Source: Sphingomonas sp. PP-CE-1A-559
GTDB lineage: Bacteria; Pseudomonadota; Alphaproteobacteria; Sphingomonadales; Sphingomonadaceae
Length of the DNA: 64,000 nt
Assembly: GCF_004340965.1 (NCBI RefSeq)
Contig: NZ_SLYA01000003.1
Location: 434,001-498,000, forward strand
Reading direction: 5' to 3'
Shown one piece after another: positions 9,474 to 17,863 of the stretch. Every line of letters begins with the position of its first letter. The stretch's first letter is position 1. The notes under the pieces were generated by a model, which was given only the letters and a program-made list of their open reading frames with translations, did no database searches and had not been told where the DNA came from. A program made the position numbers and the translations under genes.

Positions 9474-9929
9474 TTACGCCCGCACCTCTTTCGCGATGCC
9501 GTCGAGCAACCCATTCACGAAGCCCGACTCGCGCTTGTCGTAGAACGCGTGCGCGACGTCGACATATTCGCTGATCACGGCCGCGACCGGCACGTCCTGG
9601 CGCGCGAGCAACTCATAGGTCCCGACGCGTATGATCGCCTTCATCGGCTTGTCGAGGCGGGCGAGCGTCCAGCCCTTGGCCAGCTTGCCCTCGATCAGCA
9701 CGTCGATCTCGCCGGCCCGCGCGTTGGCGCCGGACACCAGGTCGTCGAAGAAATCGACGTCGGCCTCGGCATATTCGACGTCTTCGATCGTCGCGCCGAG
9801 TCGGTGCTGGTGGAATTCGTTGAGCAGGACGGGCATCGCGGTGCCCTCCATCTCGTGCTGGTACGTGGCCTGGACGGCGGCGAGGCGCGCGGCGGCACGC
9901 GCCTTGGTGCGGGGGGCGGTTCGAGTCAT
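9474..9929 (-). CDS. nusB: transcription antitermination factor NusB
   Basis: A 151-residue all-helical RNA-binding protein that joins NusE (S10) on boxA RNA to prevent early termination in rRNA operons. The N-terminus RTKARAAARLAAVQATYQHE and the C-terminal EYVDVAHAFYDKRESGFVNG are characteristic; FVNGLLD is the conserved C-terminal helix. It lies 210 bases downstream of hisD and 69 bases upstream of thiL, all on the minus strand. Confidence 0.94.
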   Translation of the reverse strand: MTRTAPRTKARAAARLAAVQATYQHEMEGTAMPVLLNEFHQHRLGATIEDVEYAEADVDFFDDLVSGANARAGEIDVLIEGKLAKGWTLARLDKPMKAIIRVGTYELLARQDVPVAAVISEYVDVAHAFYDKRESGFVNGLLDGIAKEVRA

Positions 9930-10002
9930 AAGCGGTTGCCTGTAGGCGCGGGGCGCGTGTGTGTCAGCCCTTTGCGTTTCGAACGGAACGGCAAGAAGGT
10001 TT

Positions 10003-10135
10003 GTTCACGCGGAGGCGCGGAGCTGTTGCGTGCGGCGCAGCCGCTTCGATCTCCTCATCCGCTAGTGATTGAAGGGCCGCTACGCGGCGAGGTCGATACC
10101 TCCGCGTCTCCGCGCCTCCGCGCCTCCGCGTGAAC
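10003..10135. repeat. 19-bp perfect inverted repeat
   Basis: Arms at 10003-10021 and 10117-10135 are perfect complements built on TTCACGCGGAGGCGCGG, separated by 95 bases with smaller palindromes (for example around GCGGCGCAGCCGC). Next to the right arm are further copies of CTCCGCG. It lies in the hisD-nusB gap. It is a different sequence class from the CCCCTCCC and CCCCGGCG repeats of this window. Confidence 0.85.
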
Positions 10136-10139
10136 CAAA

Positions 10140-11435
10140 CTAACTGTTGAGCCGCAGCCGCAAAGCCACTGATTTTGCGTGTGCGGGAAGGCCCTCGGCA
10201 TTCGCGAGGGCGACGGTGGCAGGCCCGAGTTCGCGCAAGGCGGCTTCGTCCAGAGCAAGGAAACTGGTGCGTTTCATGAAGTCGAGCACCGACAACCCAG
10301 AGGCAAACCGCGCCCGACGGCCCGTCGGGAGGACGTGGTTCGGCCCCGCGACGTAATCGCCGATCGCCTCAGGCGTGTAGCGGCCAAGGAATACAGAACC
10401 CGCATGGCGGATACGGTCGAAAAATCCCTGCGGATCGGGGATCGCCAGCTGGAGATGCTCGGCGGCAAGGCGGTCGACCAGCGGGATCGCGTCCGCCAGC
10501 GTGTCGACGACCACGATCGCCCCATTGGTTTCCCAAGCAACGCGCGCGACCGCCTCCGTGGCCAGCTCGCGTAACTGGCGGTCGACGGCATCCGCGACCT
10601 TGTCGGCAAACGCGGCATCGTCCGTGAACAGGATCGACTGCGTGGTCACGTCGTGCTCGGCCTGGCTGAGCAGGTCGGCGGCGGTCCATTCGGGGTCGTT
10701 GAGCGCGTCTGCGACGACGACGATCTCGGAAGGGCCCGCGACCATGTCGATGCCGACGACGCCGTAGACCTGGCGCTTGGCTTCCGCGACCCAGGCGTTG
10801 CCGGGGCCCGTGATGACGTCGACCGGCTCGATCCGGCCCGCGCCGTACGCGAGCGCTGCGACAGCTTGCGCGCCACCGACTCGCCAGACTTCATCGACGC
10901 CCGCGAGATGTGCGGCGGCGAGGACCAGCGGGTTGATCTGGCCGTCGGGGGTCGGCGTGACCATCGCGAGACGGCCGACGCCCGCGACCTTGGCGGGGAT
11001 CGCATTCATCAGCAGCGAGGAGGGGTAGGCGGCGCGGCCACCGGGAACGTAGATGCCGGCGGCATCGACGGGCAACCAGCGTGCGCCGAGCCTTACGCCA
11101 GCAGAGTCGACCGAGTCGCTGTCGAGCGGCCGCTGTTTCTCGTGATACGCGCGGATGCGAGTGGCGGCGAGCTCGAGCGCGGTGCGCAGGTCCGGATCGA
11201 GCGCGTCGAACGCGGCCTTGCAGTCGGCGGCGTCGATCTGCCAGCCCGTGGCTTCAACGTCGTGGCGATCATGCTTCTGCGTGAAGTCGCGCACCGCGGT
11301 TTCACCGTCACGGCGGACGGCGGCGATGATCGCGGCAACGTCCTGCGTCACGCCAGCGTCGGACTCGCGACGGTCCTCGACCAGTGCGGTGAAGCGGGTC
11401 GCGAAGTCCGCGTCGGATGTGGAAAGGCGGATCAC
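10140..11435 (-). CDS. hisD: histidinol dehydrogenase
   Basis: A 431-residue Zn-dependent enzyme that makes the last two NAD-dependent oxidations of histidine biosynthesis (L-histidinol to histidine). Family motifs are visible: YVPGGRAAYPSS, GPGNAWVAEAKRQVYG, DMVAGPSE, AEHLQL and GPNHVLPTGRRARF. The start is a GTG at 11435. The best ribosome-binding site is GGAGG with a 7-base spacer; it lies inside the 3' arm of an RNA hairpin (palindrome 11441-11462). hisG is upstream on the same strand. Confidence 0.96.
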   Translation of the reverse strand: MIRLSTSDADFATRFTALVEDRRESDAGVTQDVAAIIAAVRRDGETAVRDFTQKHDRHDVEATGWQIDAADCKAAFDALDPDLRTALELAATRIRAYHEKQRPLDSDSVDSAGVRLGARWLPVDAAGIYVPGGRAAYPSSLLMNAIPAKVAGVGRLAMVTPTPDGQINPLVLAAAHLAGVDEVWRVGGAQAVAALAYGAGRIEPVDVITGPGNAWVAEAKRQVYGVVGIDMVAGPSEIVVVADALNDPEWTAADLLSQAEHDVTTQSILFTDDAAFADKVADAVDRQLRELATEAVARVAWETNGAIVVVDTLADAIPLVDRLAAEHLQLAIPDPQGFFDRIRHAGSVFLGRYTPEAIGDYVAGPNHVLPTGRRARFASGLSVLDFMKRTSFLALDEAALRELGPATVALANAEGLPAHAKSVALRLRLNS

Positions 11436-11440
11436 TTGCC

Positions 11441-11550
11441 CCCCTCCCGCATGCGGGAGGGGCTGGGGGTGGGCACGCGCTCACCGCAGGAGTTACGCTG
11501 GAGGGAAGCGCGAGCCCAACCCCCGGCCCCTTCCCGCTTGCGGGAAGGGG
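11441..11550. repeat. two CCCCTYCCCGC palindromes between hisG and hisD
   Basis: The first palindrome has arms CCCCTCCCGC 11441-11450 and GCGGGAGGGG 11453-11462 with a 2-base loop. The second has arms 11527-11537 and 11540-11550 (CCCCTTCCCGC type). They stand in opposite outer contexts (…CTGGGGGTGG and CAACCCCCGG…), so the whole block is also a larger imperfect inverted repeat. The first covers the ribosome-binding region of hisD. Confidence 0.9.
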
Positions 11551-11565
11551 AGCAGAAGAGCGCGG

Positions 11566-12234
11566 TCATGCTGCGATCTCCTGCGCTTCGACGGCGCGGC
11601 GGAAAGCCTCGACCAGCGGCACGACCCGTGCGCGCGTCTTCATCGCGGCGCGGTTCACGACCAGGCGGCTGGTGACCTCCATGATCGTCTCGACCTCGAC
11701 CAGGCCGTTTTCCAGCAACGTCCGCCCCGACGACACGAGATCGACGATCCGCGGTGCCAGCCCGAGCGTCGGCGCCAATTCCATCGCGCCGTTGAGCTTC
11801 ACGCACTCCGCCTGCACGCCCCGCGCGGCGAAATGCGCCGCCGTCACATGCGGGTATTTGGTCGCGACGCGGACGTGGCTCCAGCCGCGCGGATCGTCCT
11901 GCGCCGCCATCTCGGCGGGTTCGGCGACCGACAGCCGGCAATGGCCGATGCCGAGGTCGACCGGCGCGTACAGTTCCGAATAGCCGAACTCGGCGATCAC
12001 GTCCGACCCGACGATCCCCAACTGAGCCGCCCCGTGCGCGACGAACGTGGCGACGTCGAACGCGCGTACCCGGATCAGCGAGATCGCCGGATCGTTGGTC
12101 GCAAAGCGCAACGCACGCGAGTTTTCGTCCGAGAACGACGCTTCGGGATGAACCCCGGCGCGCGCGAGCAACGGCAGGGCCTCGGCTAGGATACGTCCCT
12201 TGGGGATGGCGATGATGATCTGGGAATCTGGCAC
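11566..12234 (-). CDS. hisG: ATP phosphoribosyltransferase, short form
   Basis: A 222-residue HisG, the first enzyme of histidine synthesis (ATP + PRPP to phosphoribosyl-ATP + PPi). Motifs are [21 protein letters not shown] and the PRPP-binding stretch [14 protein letters not shown]. It lacks the C-terminal ACT-like regulatory domain of long HisG. Short forms work with HisZ, which is not in this window. The start is taken at GTG 12234; the ATG at 12282 would add a Pro/Arg-rich non-family extension and overlap the divergent gene. No clear ribosome-binding site was seen. Confidence 0.92.
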   Translation of the reverse strand: MPDSQIIIAIPKGRILAEALPLLARAGVHPEASFSDENSRALRFATNDPAISLIRVRAFDVATFVAHGAAQLGIVGSDVIAEFGYSELYAPVDLGIGHCRLSVAEPAEMAAQDDPRGWSHVRVATKYPHVTAAHFAARGVQAECVKLNGAMELAPTLGLAPRIVDLVSSGRTLLENGLVEVETIMEVTSRLVVNRAAMKTRARVVPLVEAFRRAVEAQEIAA

Positions 12235-12280
12235 GCGCCGGGCTTTACGGGTGGGGCTGGGCGGGTGCAACAACCTGCAC

Positions 12281-13381
12281 ATGGCAAATGAAACGGCAAA
12301 CCGCGCGGCGTTCGATATCCAGGCGGGCTATTGTGCCGCGATGGACGCGCCGATCACCGCGCGGGTCTGCACCGGATTGGCGGAGTCGATCGATCGCGAC
12401 AGCGAGACGGGGCGGCGGACACTCGACTGGTCTGGCGAGCCGGTCGCCGATGCGCTGGCGTTGCGATTGGTCGGAGGCTTGCACGCGTTGCACCGGGCGG
12501 AGGTCGATCCGGCGCTCGCAGCCGTATTTTCCCGCGCAGAGACTGACCCGACGCGCGTCGTCGCGACGTTGAAGGCGACGCTCATTGCCCATGACTCGGC
12601 ATTGCTGCCGTGGCTCGATGGTCCGCCGCAGACCAACGAAGCCGGACGGTCGGCGGGGCTGATGACCGGGCTGCTTCATCTGGCGACGCGCTACGGCGCC
12701 AAGTTCGAGGTGCTGGAGATCGGATCGAGCGCCGGGCTGAACCTGCTGATCGACCGCTATCGGTTCGATCTCGGCGGCGTGATGGTCGGGCCGGCCGGCT
12801 CGCCGGTGAAGATCCGTCCCGAATGGCGGGACAAGACGCCGCCCGACGTGGCGGTCGAGATCGAGTCGGCACGCGGCGTTGATATCCACCCGCTCGACCT
12901 GTCCGAACCGGCGGCGGGGACGCGGTTGGCGGCGTATGTCTGGGTCGATGCGGTTGAGCGGCAGGCGCGGCTCGCGGCGGCAATCGCAATGGTGCACGAC
13001 GGCGGCGTCGATCTGGTCGAAGGCGATGCCGCCGACTGGGTCGAGGCGCGGTTGGCCGAGCCGCAGCCCGACGGCGTTACGCGCGTGCTGATGCATTCGG
13101 TGGTGTGGCAGTATCTGCCGGCGACCTCCCGCGAGCGGATCCGGGTCGCGATGGACGCAGCGGGCGCGCGCGCGACGGTGGAGCGACCGCTCGGCTGGGT
13201 GATGATGGAGCCGAACCGCGATCTGCACCGCCACGAGGTCCGCGTACGCGGCTGGCCGGGCGAGCGGCCGATGGAACTGGTTGCGCTGACGCATGCGCAT
13301 GGCGCCTGGGTCGAGGGGCTCTCGGCGCCGTACGAGACGCGGGACTACGTCATGCGACGTGGCGCCTACGAGAAGGACTGA
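12281..13381 (+). CDS. DUF2332 family protein
   Basis: A 366-residue protein matching DUF2332, a cytoplasmic family without assigned function. The segment [19 protein letters not shown] resembles a methyltransferase-like nucleotide-binding loop (E-I-G-S-S-A-G), followed by [12 protein letters not shown], which resembles an acidic SAM-site strand. A Rossmann methyltransferase fold is therefore possible, but this is inference. The start ATG at 12281 is 46 bases from the divergent hisG start and has no clear ribosome-binding site. Confidence 0.85.
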   Translation: MANETANRAAFDIQAGYCAAMDAPITARVCTGLAESIDRDSETGRRTLDWSGEPVADALALRLVGGLHALHRAEVDPALAAVFSRAETDPTRVVATLKATLIAHDSALLPWLDGPPQTNEAGRSAGLMTGLLHLATRYGAKFEVLEIGSSAGLNLLIDRYRFDLGGVMVGPAGSPVKIRPEWRDKTPPDVAVEIESARGVDIHPLDLSEPAAGTRLAAYVWVDAVERQARLAAAIAMVHDGGVDLVEGDAADWVEARLAEPQPDGVTRVLMHSVVWQYLPATSRERIRVAMDAAGARATVERPLGWVMMEPNRDLHRHEVRVRGWPGERPMELVALTHAHGAWVEGLSAPYETRDYVMRRGAYEKD

Positions 13382-13395
13382 GGCGCCAGATACGA

Positions 13396-13425
13396 GGGCG
13401 GCCCGGGATCGCTCCCAGGCCGCCC
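13396..13425. terminator. bidirectional hairpin between convergent genes
   Basis: GGGCGGCC (13396-13403) pairs with GGCCGCCC (13418-13425), with an inner GGGA/TCCC. The hairpin lies between the DUF2332 stop and the stop of the convergent RcnB-like gene. There is no long T-run, so it is a likely but unproved terminator. Confidence 0.55.
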
Positions 13426-13442
13426 AAACTTGGTAGAAGGTC

Positions 13443-13922
13443 CTAGTAGAAGAAGCCGTTATTGACCTGGGCGACGCGGCCGTTGCGCGTGTCGACCAGA
13501 ACGACGTCGCGGCCGTAGCGGACCCAGCGCTGATAGCCGTAGGCGGGGCGTGACAGGCGGTACGTCTGATAGTCGTTGATCCAGTATTGGCGACCGTAAT
13601 AGTTCGGCGCGAATCGGTAGCCAACGCTCACCGGACGATAACGATAGCCGCGCGGTCCGACATAGGCGGGGCGGCGGTAGACGTTACCGTGCGTGCGGCG
13701 ATAGTCGCGCCAGTCCTCGCGCGCTTCGCGGCGATCTTCGCGCAGTTCCTGGCGGGCTTCGCGGACATCGCCGCGGTCGCCGTAGCGGCGTGCACGATCG
13801 AGGTCGCGACGGCTCTCGCAGATTTCGCGCTGGTCGCGACGGACTTCGCCATAGCTCTGCGCGGTCGCGAAGGTGGGGACGAGGGTGGCGGCAGCTACGG
13901 CCGCAAGGATCATCTTACGCAT
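13443..13922 (-). CDS. RcnB-like exported basic protein
   Basis: A 159-residue exported protein. A signal peptide (MRKMILAAVAAATLVPTFA) is followed by a strongly charged Arg/Asp/Glu-rich helical stretch (residues ~27-75), then a Tyr/Arg-rich C-terminal half. The end has the RcnB-type features YQRWVRYGRDVVLVDTRNG and VAQVNNGFFY. E. coli RcnB is a periplasmic factor in Ni/Co homeostasis, but most sphingomonad members are uncharacterised, so no metal role is asserted. The start is supported by AGGAG with a 7-base spacer. Confidence 0.82.
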   Translation of the reverse strand: MRKMILAAVAAATLVPTFATAQSYGEVRRDQREICESRRDLDRARRYGDRGDVREARQELREDRREAREDWRDYRRTHGNVYRRPAYVGPRGYRYRPVSVGYRFAPNYYGRQYWINDYQTYRLSRPAYGYQRWVRYGRDVVLVDTRNGRVAQVNNGFFY

Positions 13923-14071
13923 GATTGCTCTCCTGTATCGACGCCGGATCAACGGCATGGACAGGCTTTTGCTCCCGCCGCGCTGAACGATCGCCGAATG
14001 CGGTGGTCAGGATTCAGACAGGTGGCGAAGGTTCGGTCGAATGTTGCGCGGACCTGCGCCGCCGCATACGG

Positions 14072-14181
14072 CCCCCCCCCCCCGGCGAAGGCCGGGGTCC
14101 AATTGGAAAGGTTGCAGTAACGTAGCGCTGCCCCGAGTTACGGCCGCCCCCCGATTGGGCCCCGGCCTTTGCCGGGGGGGG
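14072..14181. repeat. dispersed CCCCGGCGAAGGCCGGGG repeat, copy 1
   Basis: A ~110-base element whose ends are inverted: CCCCGGCGAAGGCCGGGG followed by TCCAATTGG on the left, GATTGGGCCCCGGCC on the right, with one mismatch (CTTTGCC for CTTCGCC). The left end is enlarged to a run of 12 C and the right end to 8 G. It occupies the gap between the hydrolase stop and the RcnB-like gene. Copies 2 and 3 are at 16678 and 59636. Confidence 0.9.
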
Positions 14182-14221
14182 CCTGGCCAAAGGGTACGTA
14201 CGTCGCTGACCGACGGTCGGC

Positions 14222-15097
14222 TCAGACACCCCAACGGCGCATAGCGGCGATCACAGCGTCGGGTTTCTGCCACGGCACGAAATGCCCCGCATTGATCTTC
14301 TCGATCGTGAGGTCGGGCACATAAGCGCCAAGGTCGAGCTGACTCGGCAGCAAAGCGCTGTCCTGCACTCCCCAGATCACCAGCACCGGCATCTTGGTTG
14401 GCGGGAACGGCCCGTCGAGGAAGGCGGGGCGGGGCGGCGTCTCGTCCATTTCGGGCACGACGATCGCGCTCGCGCGGTACCAGTTGAGCATGCCGGTAAT
14501 CGCGCCGGGCTGGCCCCATTCGTCGAGATAGGCGGCCTTGTCCTCCGCCATCGCGGCGAGATCGGCGTGCTTCGAGAAACTGGTGTCGAAGAAGGTTTCG
14601 AGGCCGATCGACTCGATGTGCTTTTCGAGATCGGGATTGCGGAAAGCCCGAATGTACTGGCTGGCGGCGCGCTGTTCGAGGTCGTCGAACATGGTCCGCT
14701 GGAAGACGAGCGGGTGGGGGGCGTTGATGATCACCAGCTTCGCGATGCGCTCGGGGTGGCGCAACGCCGCCATCCACGCGACTGCGCCGCCCCAGTCGTG
14801 GCCGACCAGCGTGAAGCGGTCGATGTCGAGGTGATCCGCGAGCGCGATCAGGTCGGCGACGATCTTGTCGGGGGTATAGCTGTCGACGCTCTCCGGCTTG
14901 GACGAGCGTGCGAAGCCGCGCTGATCGGGAGCGATCACGTAATGGTCGCGGGCGAGGTCCGGGGCGATGTCGCGCCACGTACGATGCGATTCGGGGAAGC
15001 CGTGGAGGAGGATGACGGGCGGGTTCGCGGGATCGCCGCTGATCGCGACGTCGAGTTCGACGCCCGTGGATAGCGCGATGCGTTGCAGGTCCGACAT
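14222..15097 (-). CDS. alpha/beta hydrolase, epoxide-hydrolase type
   Basis: A 291-residue hydrolase. HGFPESHRTWR forms the oxyanion region. The nucleophile elbow GHDWGG has Asp101, as in epoxide hydrolases and haloalkane dehalogenases rather than Ser-type esterases. The catalytic His is in AGHFVPW (~272). The sequence APDQRGFARSSKP follows the oxyanion loop as in the epoxide hydrolase group. The substrate is unknown. Two Met codons are adjacent; the second (15097) is preferred because the GGAGG lies six bases before it, inside the palindrome 15102-15123. Confidence 0.9.
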   Translation of the reverse strand: MSDLQRIALSTGVELDVAISGDPANPPVILLHGFPESHRTWRDIAPDLARDHYVIAPDQRGFARSSKPESVDSYTPDKIVADLIALADHLDIDRFTLVGHDWGGAVAWMAALRHPERIAKLVIINAPHPLVFQRTMFDDLEQRAASQYIRAFRNPDLEKHIESIGLETFFDTSFSKHADLAAMAEDKAAYLDEWGQPGAITGMLNWYRASAIVVPEMDETPPRPAFLDGPFPPTKMPVLVIWGVQDSALLPSQLDLGAYVPDLTIEKINAGHFVPWQKPDAVIAAMRRWGV

Positions 15098-15101
15098 CAT
15101 T

Positions 15102-15325
15102 CCCCTCCCGCTGGCGGGAGGGGTTAGGGAAGGGCCTACCCGTCGCGCTGCCTTCTGGTCATGCCCTCCCCCGACCCCTCCCGCAAGCGAGAGGGGAGGA
15201 TACGCCTTCTTCTCCCCTCCCGCATGCGGGAGGGGCTGGGGGTGGGCTCCCGGCCAATTTCAAACGGATCGCTGGTCGATAGCGCGAGCCCACCCCCAGC
15301 CCCCTCCCGCTTGCGGGAGGGGGGG
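15102..15325. repeat. cluster of four CCCCTCCCGC palindromes
   Basis: GC-rich hairpins of the CCCCTCCCGC / GCGGGAGGGG class fill the whole gap between pirin and the hydrolase. The first is 15102-15111 with 15114-15123; others lie near 15174-15195, 15214-15236 and 15301-15325. The outer flanks (GGCTGGGGGTGGGC and GCCCACCCCCAGCC) make the last two a nested larger inverted repeat. Confidence 0.9.
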
Positions 15326-15327
15326 AA

Positions 15328-16227
15328 TCACGGATAGCTGACCGTCTTAGGGACCGCGGGAATCTCGATCCATTCCTTCTCGTCCCCAGGCACCTTCGGA
15401 AAGTTGCCCGCGTTCCAGTCCCGCTTCGCCTGCTCGATACGATCCCGGTTCGAGCTGACGAAATTCCACCAGACATGGCGCGGCGTCGTGAACGCATCGC
15501 CGCCGCAGAGCATCGCGCGGCCGCCATGCGCAGACCGCAGCGTTGCCGAGATACCGGGGCGGAGCACATACAGCACCTGCGGCTCGAGGCTCACGCCTTC
15601 CAGCGTCGCCTCGCCCATCGCGAGGTAGATCGCGCGCTCCTCGGCCGCCGCGTCGATCGGCACGCTCGCGCCCGGATCGAGCGCGATGTCGGCGTAGATC
15701 GTCCCCGAATAGGTCGTGGTCGGCGCGGTCTGGCCCCACAGGCTCCCCATGATGATCCGCGAGCGCGCACCGTGCGCCTCGATCGTCGGCAGTTGCGCCT
15801 TGGTGACGTGCTCGAATGCGGGGTCGATCTCCTCGACCGCTTCGGGCATCGCCAGCCACGTCTGGATTCCCGACAGGTTCGGCCCTTCGACACGCTCGTC
15901 GCCGGGCGAGCGCTCTGAATGGACGATGCCGTGACCCGCGGTCATCAGGTTGACTGCGCCGGGCTCGATCCGCGCCTGCGTGCCGAGCGAATCGCGGTGG
16001 TCGATCGCGCCGTCGAACAGATATGTGACGGTCGACAGGTTGATATGCGGGTGCGGCCGAACGTCGATGCCTTGACCTACGTCGAGATGCGCCGGGCCCA
16101 TCTGGTCGAAGAACAGGAACGGGCCGACCATCGTCCGTTCCTTGTTCGGCAGCGTGCGGTGGACCTTGAAGCCGCCAAGATCGTGCGTCGACGGCAGGAT
16201 GGTCTGGAGGACGAAATCATCGAGCAT
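15328..16227 (-). CDS. pirin family protein
   Basis: A 299-residue bicupin. Pirins bind iron through an N-terminal cupin; here RPHPHINLSTVTY and GHGIVHSE supply the His/His/His/Glu set. Some bacterial pirins have quercetinase activity and others bind partner proteins; neither can be chosen from sequence. The end extends ~50 residues beyond the C-terminal cupin (HVWWNFVSSNRDRIEQAK), which is typical of this branch. It starts four bases after the stop of the Nudix gene, so the two are very likely cotranscribed. Confidence 0.94.
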   Translation of the reverse strand: MLDDFVLQTILPSTHDLGGFKVHRTLPNKERTMVGPFLFFDQMGPAHLDVGQGIDVRPHPHINLSTVTYLFDGAIDHRDSLGTQARIEPGAVNLMTAGHGIVHSERSPGDERVEGPNLSGIQTWLAMPEAVEEIDPAFEHVTKAQLPTIEAHGARSRIIMGSLWGQTAPTTTYSGTIYADIALDPGASVPIDAAAEERAIYLAMGEATLEGVSLEPQVLYVLRPGISATLRSAHGGRAMLCGGDAFTTPRHVWWNFVSSNRDRIEQAKRDWNAGNFPKVPGDEKEWIEIPAVPKTVSYP

Positions 16228-16231
16228 GGCG

Positions 16232-16675
16232 TTATCCCTTGGCAGGTTCCGTGGCGTCGAGGAGTTCGACCAGGTCTGCTGGATAGAGCGTTTCGTGGAA
16301 GCCCGCGATGTCGTTTCGGGAAAACCAGCGGTGACCGACGAGCAGTTGCTTCTCCTGTTCGGTGAGATTGCCGGCCTTTACGTCGCAGGTGTCGACGTCG
16401 ATCCGGAAATAGCGTTCGTCCGCGGTGACCTCTGTGCCTTCGAAGGTGCGGAAGTCGACGACGCGGCGTGCGACTTCGGGACCGCAGTCGATGTCGAGGC
16501 CGACTTCTTCCCAGAGTTCGCGGCGGGCGGCGGCGGCGTAGCTCTCGCCCGGATCGACCGCACCGCCCGGTGTGCACCAGAGCGGGTGGCGATCGGCGGG
16601 CGTGAAGCGGAACATCAGGACGCGGTCCTGGCCGTCGACGAGAAGTATCCTAGCTGCTGGGCGCGGGGTCCTCAC
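16232..16675 (-). CDS. Nudix hydrolase
   Basis: A 147-residue Nudix-fold hydrolase. The complete box runs from GGAVDPGES through RELWEEVGL, fitting G-x5-E-x7-REUxEExGU. The family cleaves nucleoside diphosphates linked to another group; the substrate is not predictable. The start is taken as GTG 16675, which has GGGGAGG eight bases upstream; an upstream GTG at 16684 lies within that site. The ribosome-binding site is provided by the end of repeat copy 2 (16678-16793). Pirin follows after four bases. Confidence 0.9.
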   Translation of the reverse strand: MRTPRPAARILLVDGQDRVLMFRFTPADRHPLWCTPGGAVDPGESYAAAARRELWEEVGLDIDCGPEVARRVVDFRTFEGTEVTADERYFRIDVDTCDVKAGNLTEQEKQLLVGHRWFSRNDIAGFHETLYPADLVELLDATEPAKG

Positions 16676-16677
16676 AA

Positions 16678-16793
16678 CCAGCACCTCCCCGGCGAAGGCC
16701 GGGGCCCAGTTGGAAAGGTCGATATGGCGACGGGCTGCCCCTCTTTACCACTGTCTCTCAACTGGACCCCGGCCTTCGCCGGGGAGGTGCTGG
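16678..16793. repeat. dispersed repeat, copy 2 (27-bp perfect arms)
   Basis: Perfect 27-base arms at 16678-16704 and 16767-16793, built on CACCTCCCCGGCGAAGGC, enclose a 62-base interior that begins CCAGTTGGAAAGGTC as in the other copies. It sits between the GST stop and the Nudix start. Read on the minus strand, the last arm ends GGGGAGGTGCTGG and provides the Nudix ribosome-binding site. Confidence 0.95.
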
Positions 16794-16829
16794 CCGGCGA
16801 CGTGCTGAGTGTCAGGACACTGCCAAGCC

Positions 16830-17537
16830 TCATACCGCGTCGAGTTCCGGATAGGCGCGGAAGATGCCGTCGGTGTTGAAGGCGAGGCGACGGTCGCTTT
16901 TTAGATAGGCCTTGATGCCGGGCAGCTCGGCGACCTGATCATGAATCCGGACCAAGTTCGGATAGTCAGGTTCGAGCGTCTTCATCCGCTTCGGGAACAT
17001 GTACCGCAGCCCCTCGATCACCTGGAACAGCGACGTATCAGCATAGCTCCACTTGTGATCGATCAGCCAGTCACCCGCATTCGCCTGCGCGGCCTCCTCA
17101 AAATGTCCCAAATACTTTGGCATCCGCGCCTCGCGGAACTGCTTGGCGGCGCGCGCGGCCTCGGGTTTCTGGTCGTCGTAATAGTCCATCATCGCGACCG
17201 GATGATGGACGTTGTGGACCTCCGCGACGAGGTCGGCGATCGTCAGCTGGAACTGGTTAAGCCACAGCCGATCCGCCATGTTCGACGGCGCGAGGCCGTG
17301 ACGCTCGCCGAGATACATCAGGATGTTGGCGACCTGCGCGATCACGAGGCCGTCAAGTTCGAGATAGGGCGGTGCGAATGGCGTCCGACCGGCGCGGTCG
17401 TTCAGATCGGCCATGAGACCGTCCTCGCCTACGCCGCGCGCGCAATCCTCGTACTCGATCTCGGCGCCTTCCAGCGCAAGCCGGACGAACTCGCCGCGCC
17501 CCTGGATCGAGGGCCAGTACCAGAGCTTGTAGGACAT
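16830..17537 (-). CDS. glutathione S-transferase family protein
   Basis: A 235-residue cytosolic GST-like protein. The N-terminal thioredoxin-like domain starts KLWYWPSIQGRGEFVRLALE; Tyr7 is a candidate catalytic residue. The conserved cis-Pro region may be the PFAPPYLELDG segment, followed by a helical C-terminal domain with WSYADTSLFQVIEGL. It fits the group of sigma/alpha-like GSTs with larger helical domains; the substrate is unknown. Its ATG overlaps the bolA stop (TGATG), so the two are translationally coupled. Confidence 0.9.
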   Translation of the reverse strand: MSYKLWYWPSIQGRGEFVRLALEGAEIEYEDCARGVGEDGLMADLNDRAGRTPFAPPYLELDGLVIAQVANILMYLGERHGLAPSNMADRLWLNQFQLTIADLVAEVHNVHHPVAMMDYYDDQKPEAARAAKQFREARMPKYLGHFEEAAQANAGDWLIDHKWSYADTSLFQVIEGLRYMFPKRMKTLEPDYPNLVRIHDQVAELPGIKAYLKSDRRLAFNTDGIFRAYPELDAV

Positions 17538-17824
17538 CAGCTTTCCCCGGGTGCGCGGGCCTTGATGGCGAGCGCGTGGATCTTCGTGCTCAACAGTTCG
17601 GCGAGCGCCTGGTTCACGAGTCGCTGGCGGGCGACGCGATTAAGGCCTTCGAACGCCGACGTTTCCACCTCGACGCGGAAATGCGTCTCGCCGGTGCCGT
17701 CGTCGCCCATGTGGCCGGCGTGCAAGCCGCTCTCGTTGACGACGGTCAGCTGCGTCGGGGCGAGTGTCGCGGTGAGGCGGGCGGTGATCTGGTCCTGTAC
17801 GGAGCCGGTGGCGAGGTCTGTCAT
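17537..17824 (-). CDS. bolA: BolA family protein
   Basis: A 95-residue BolA-fold protein. BolA proteins partner monothiol glutaredoxins in Fe-S cluster handling and act in stress and shape control. The segment VVNESGLHAGHMG has the candidate cluster-ligand histidines; ETHFRVEV and the helix RQRLVNQALAELL then KIHALAIKA are typical. A much longer open frame continues upstream but is antisense to the J-domain gene; ATG 17824 gives the family length. Divergent from the J-domain gene with a 39-base gap. Confidence 0.95.
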   Translation of the reverse strand: MTDLATGSVQDQITARLTATLAPTQLTVVNESGLHAGHMGDDGTGETHFRVEVETSAFEGLNRVARQRLVNQALAELLSTKIHALAIKARAPGES

Positions 17825-17863
17825 GCTCCCTATATAGCCCGTTTTGAAAAGCGCGGGGAGCCG

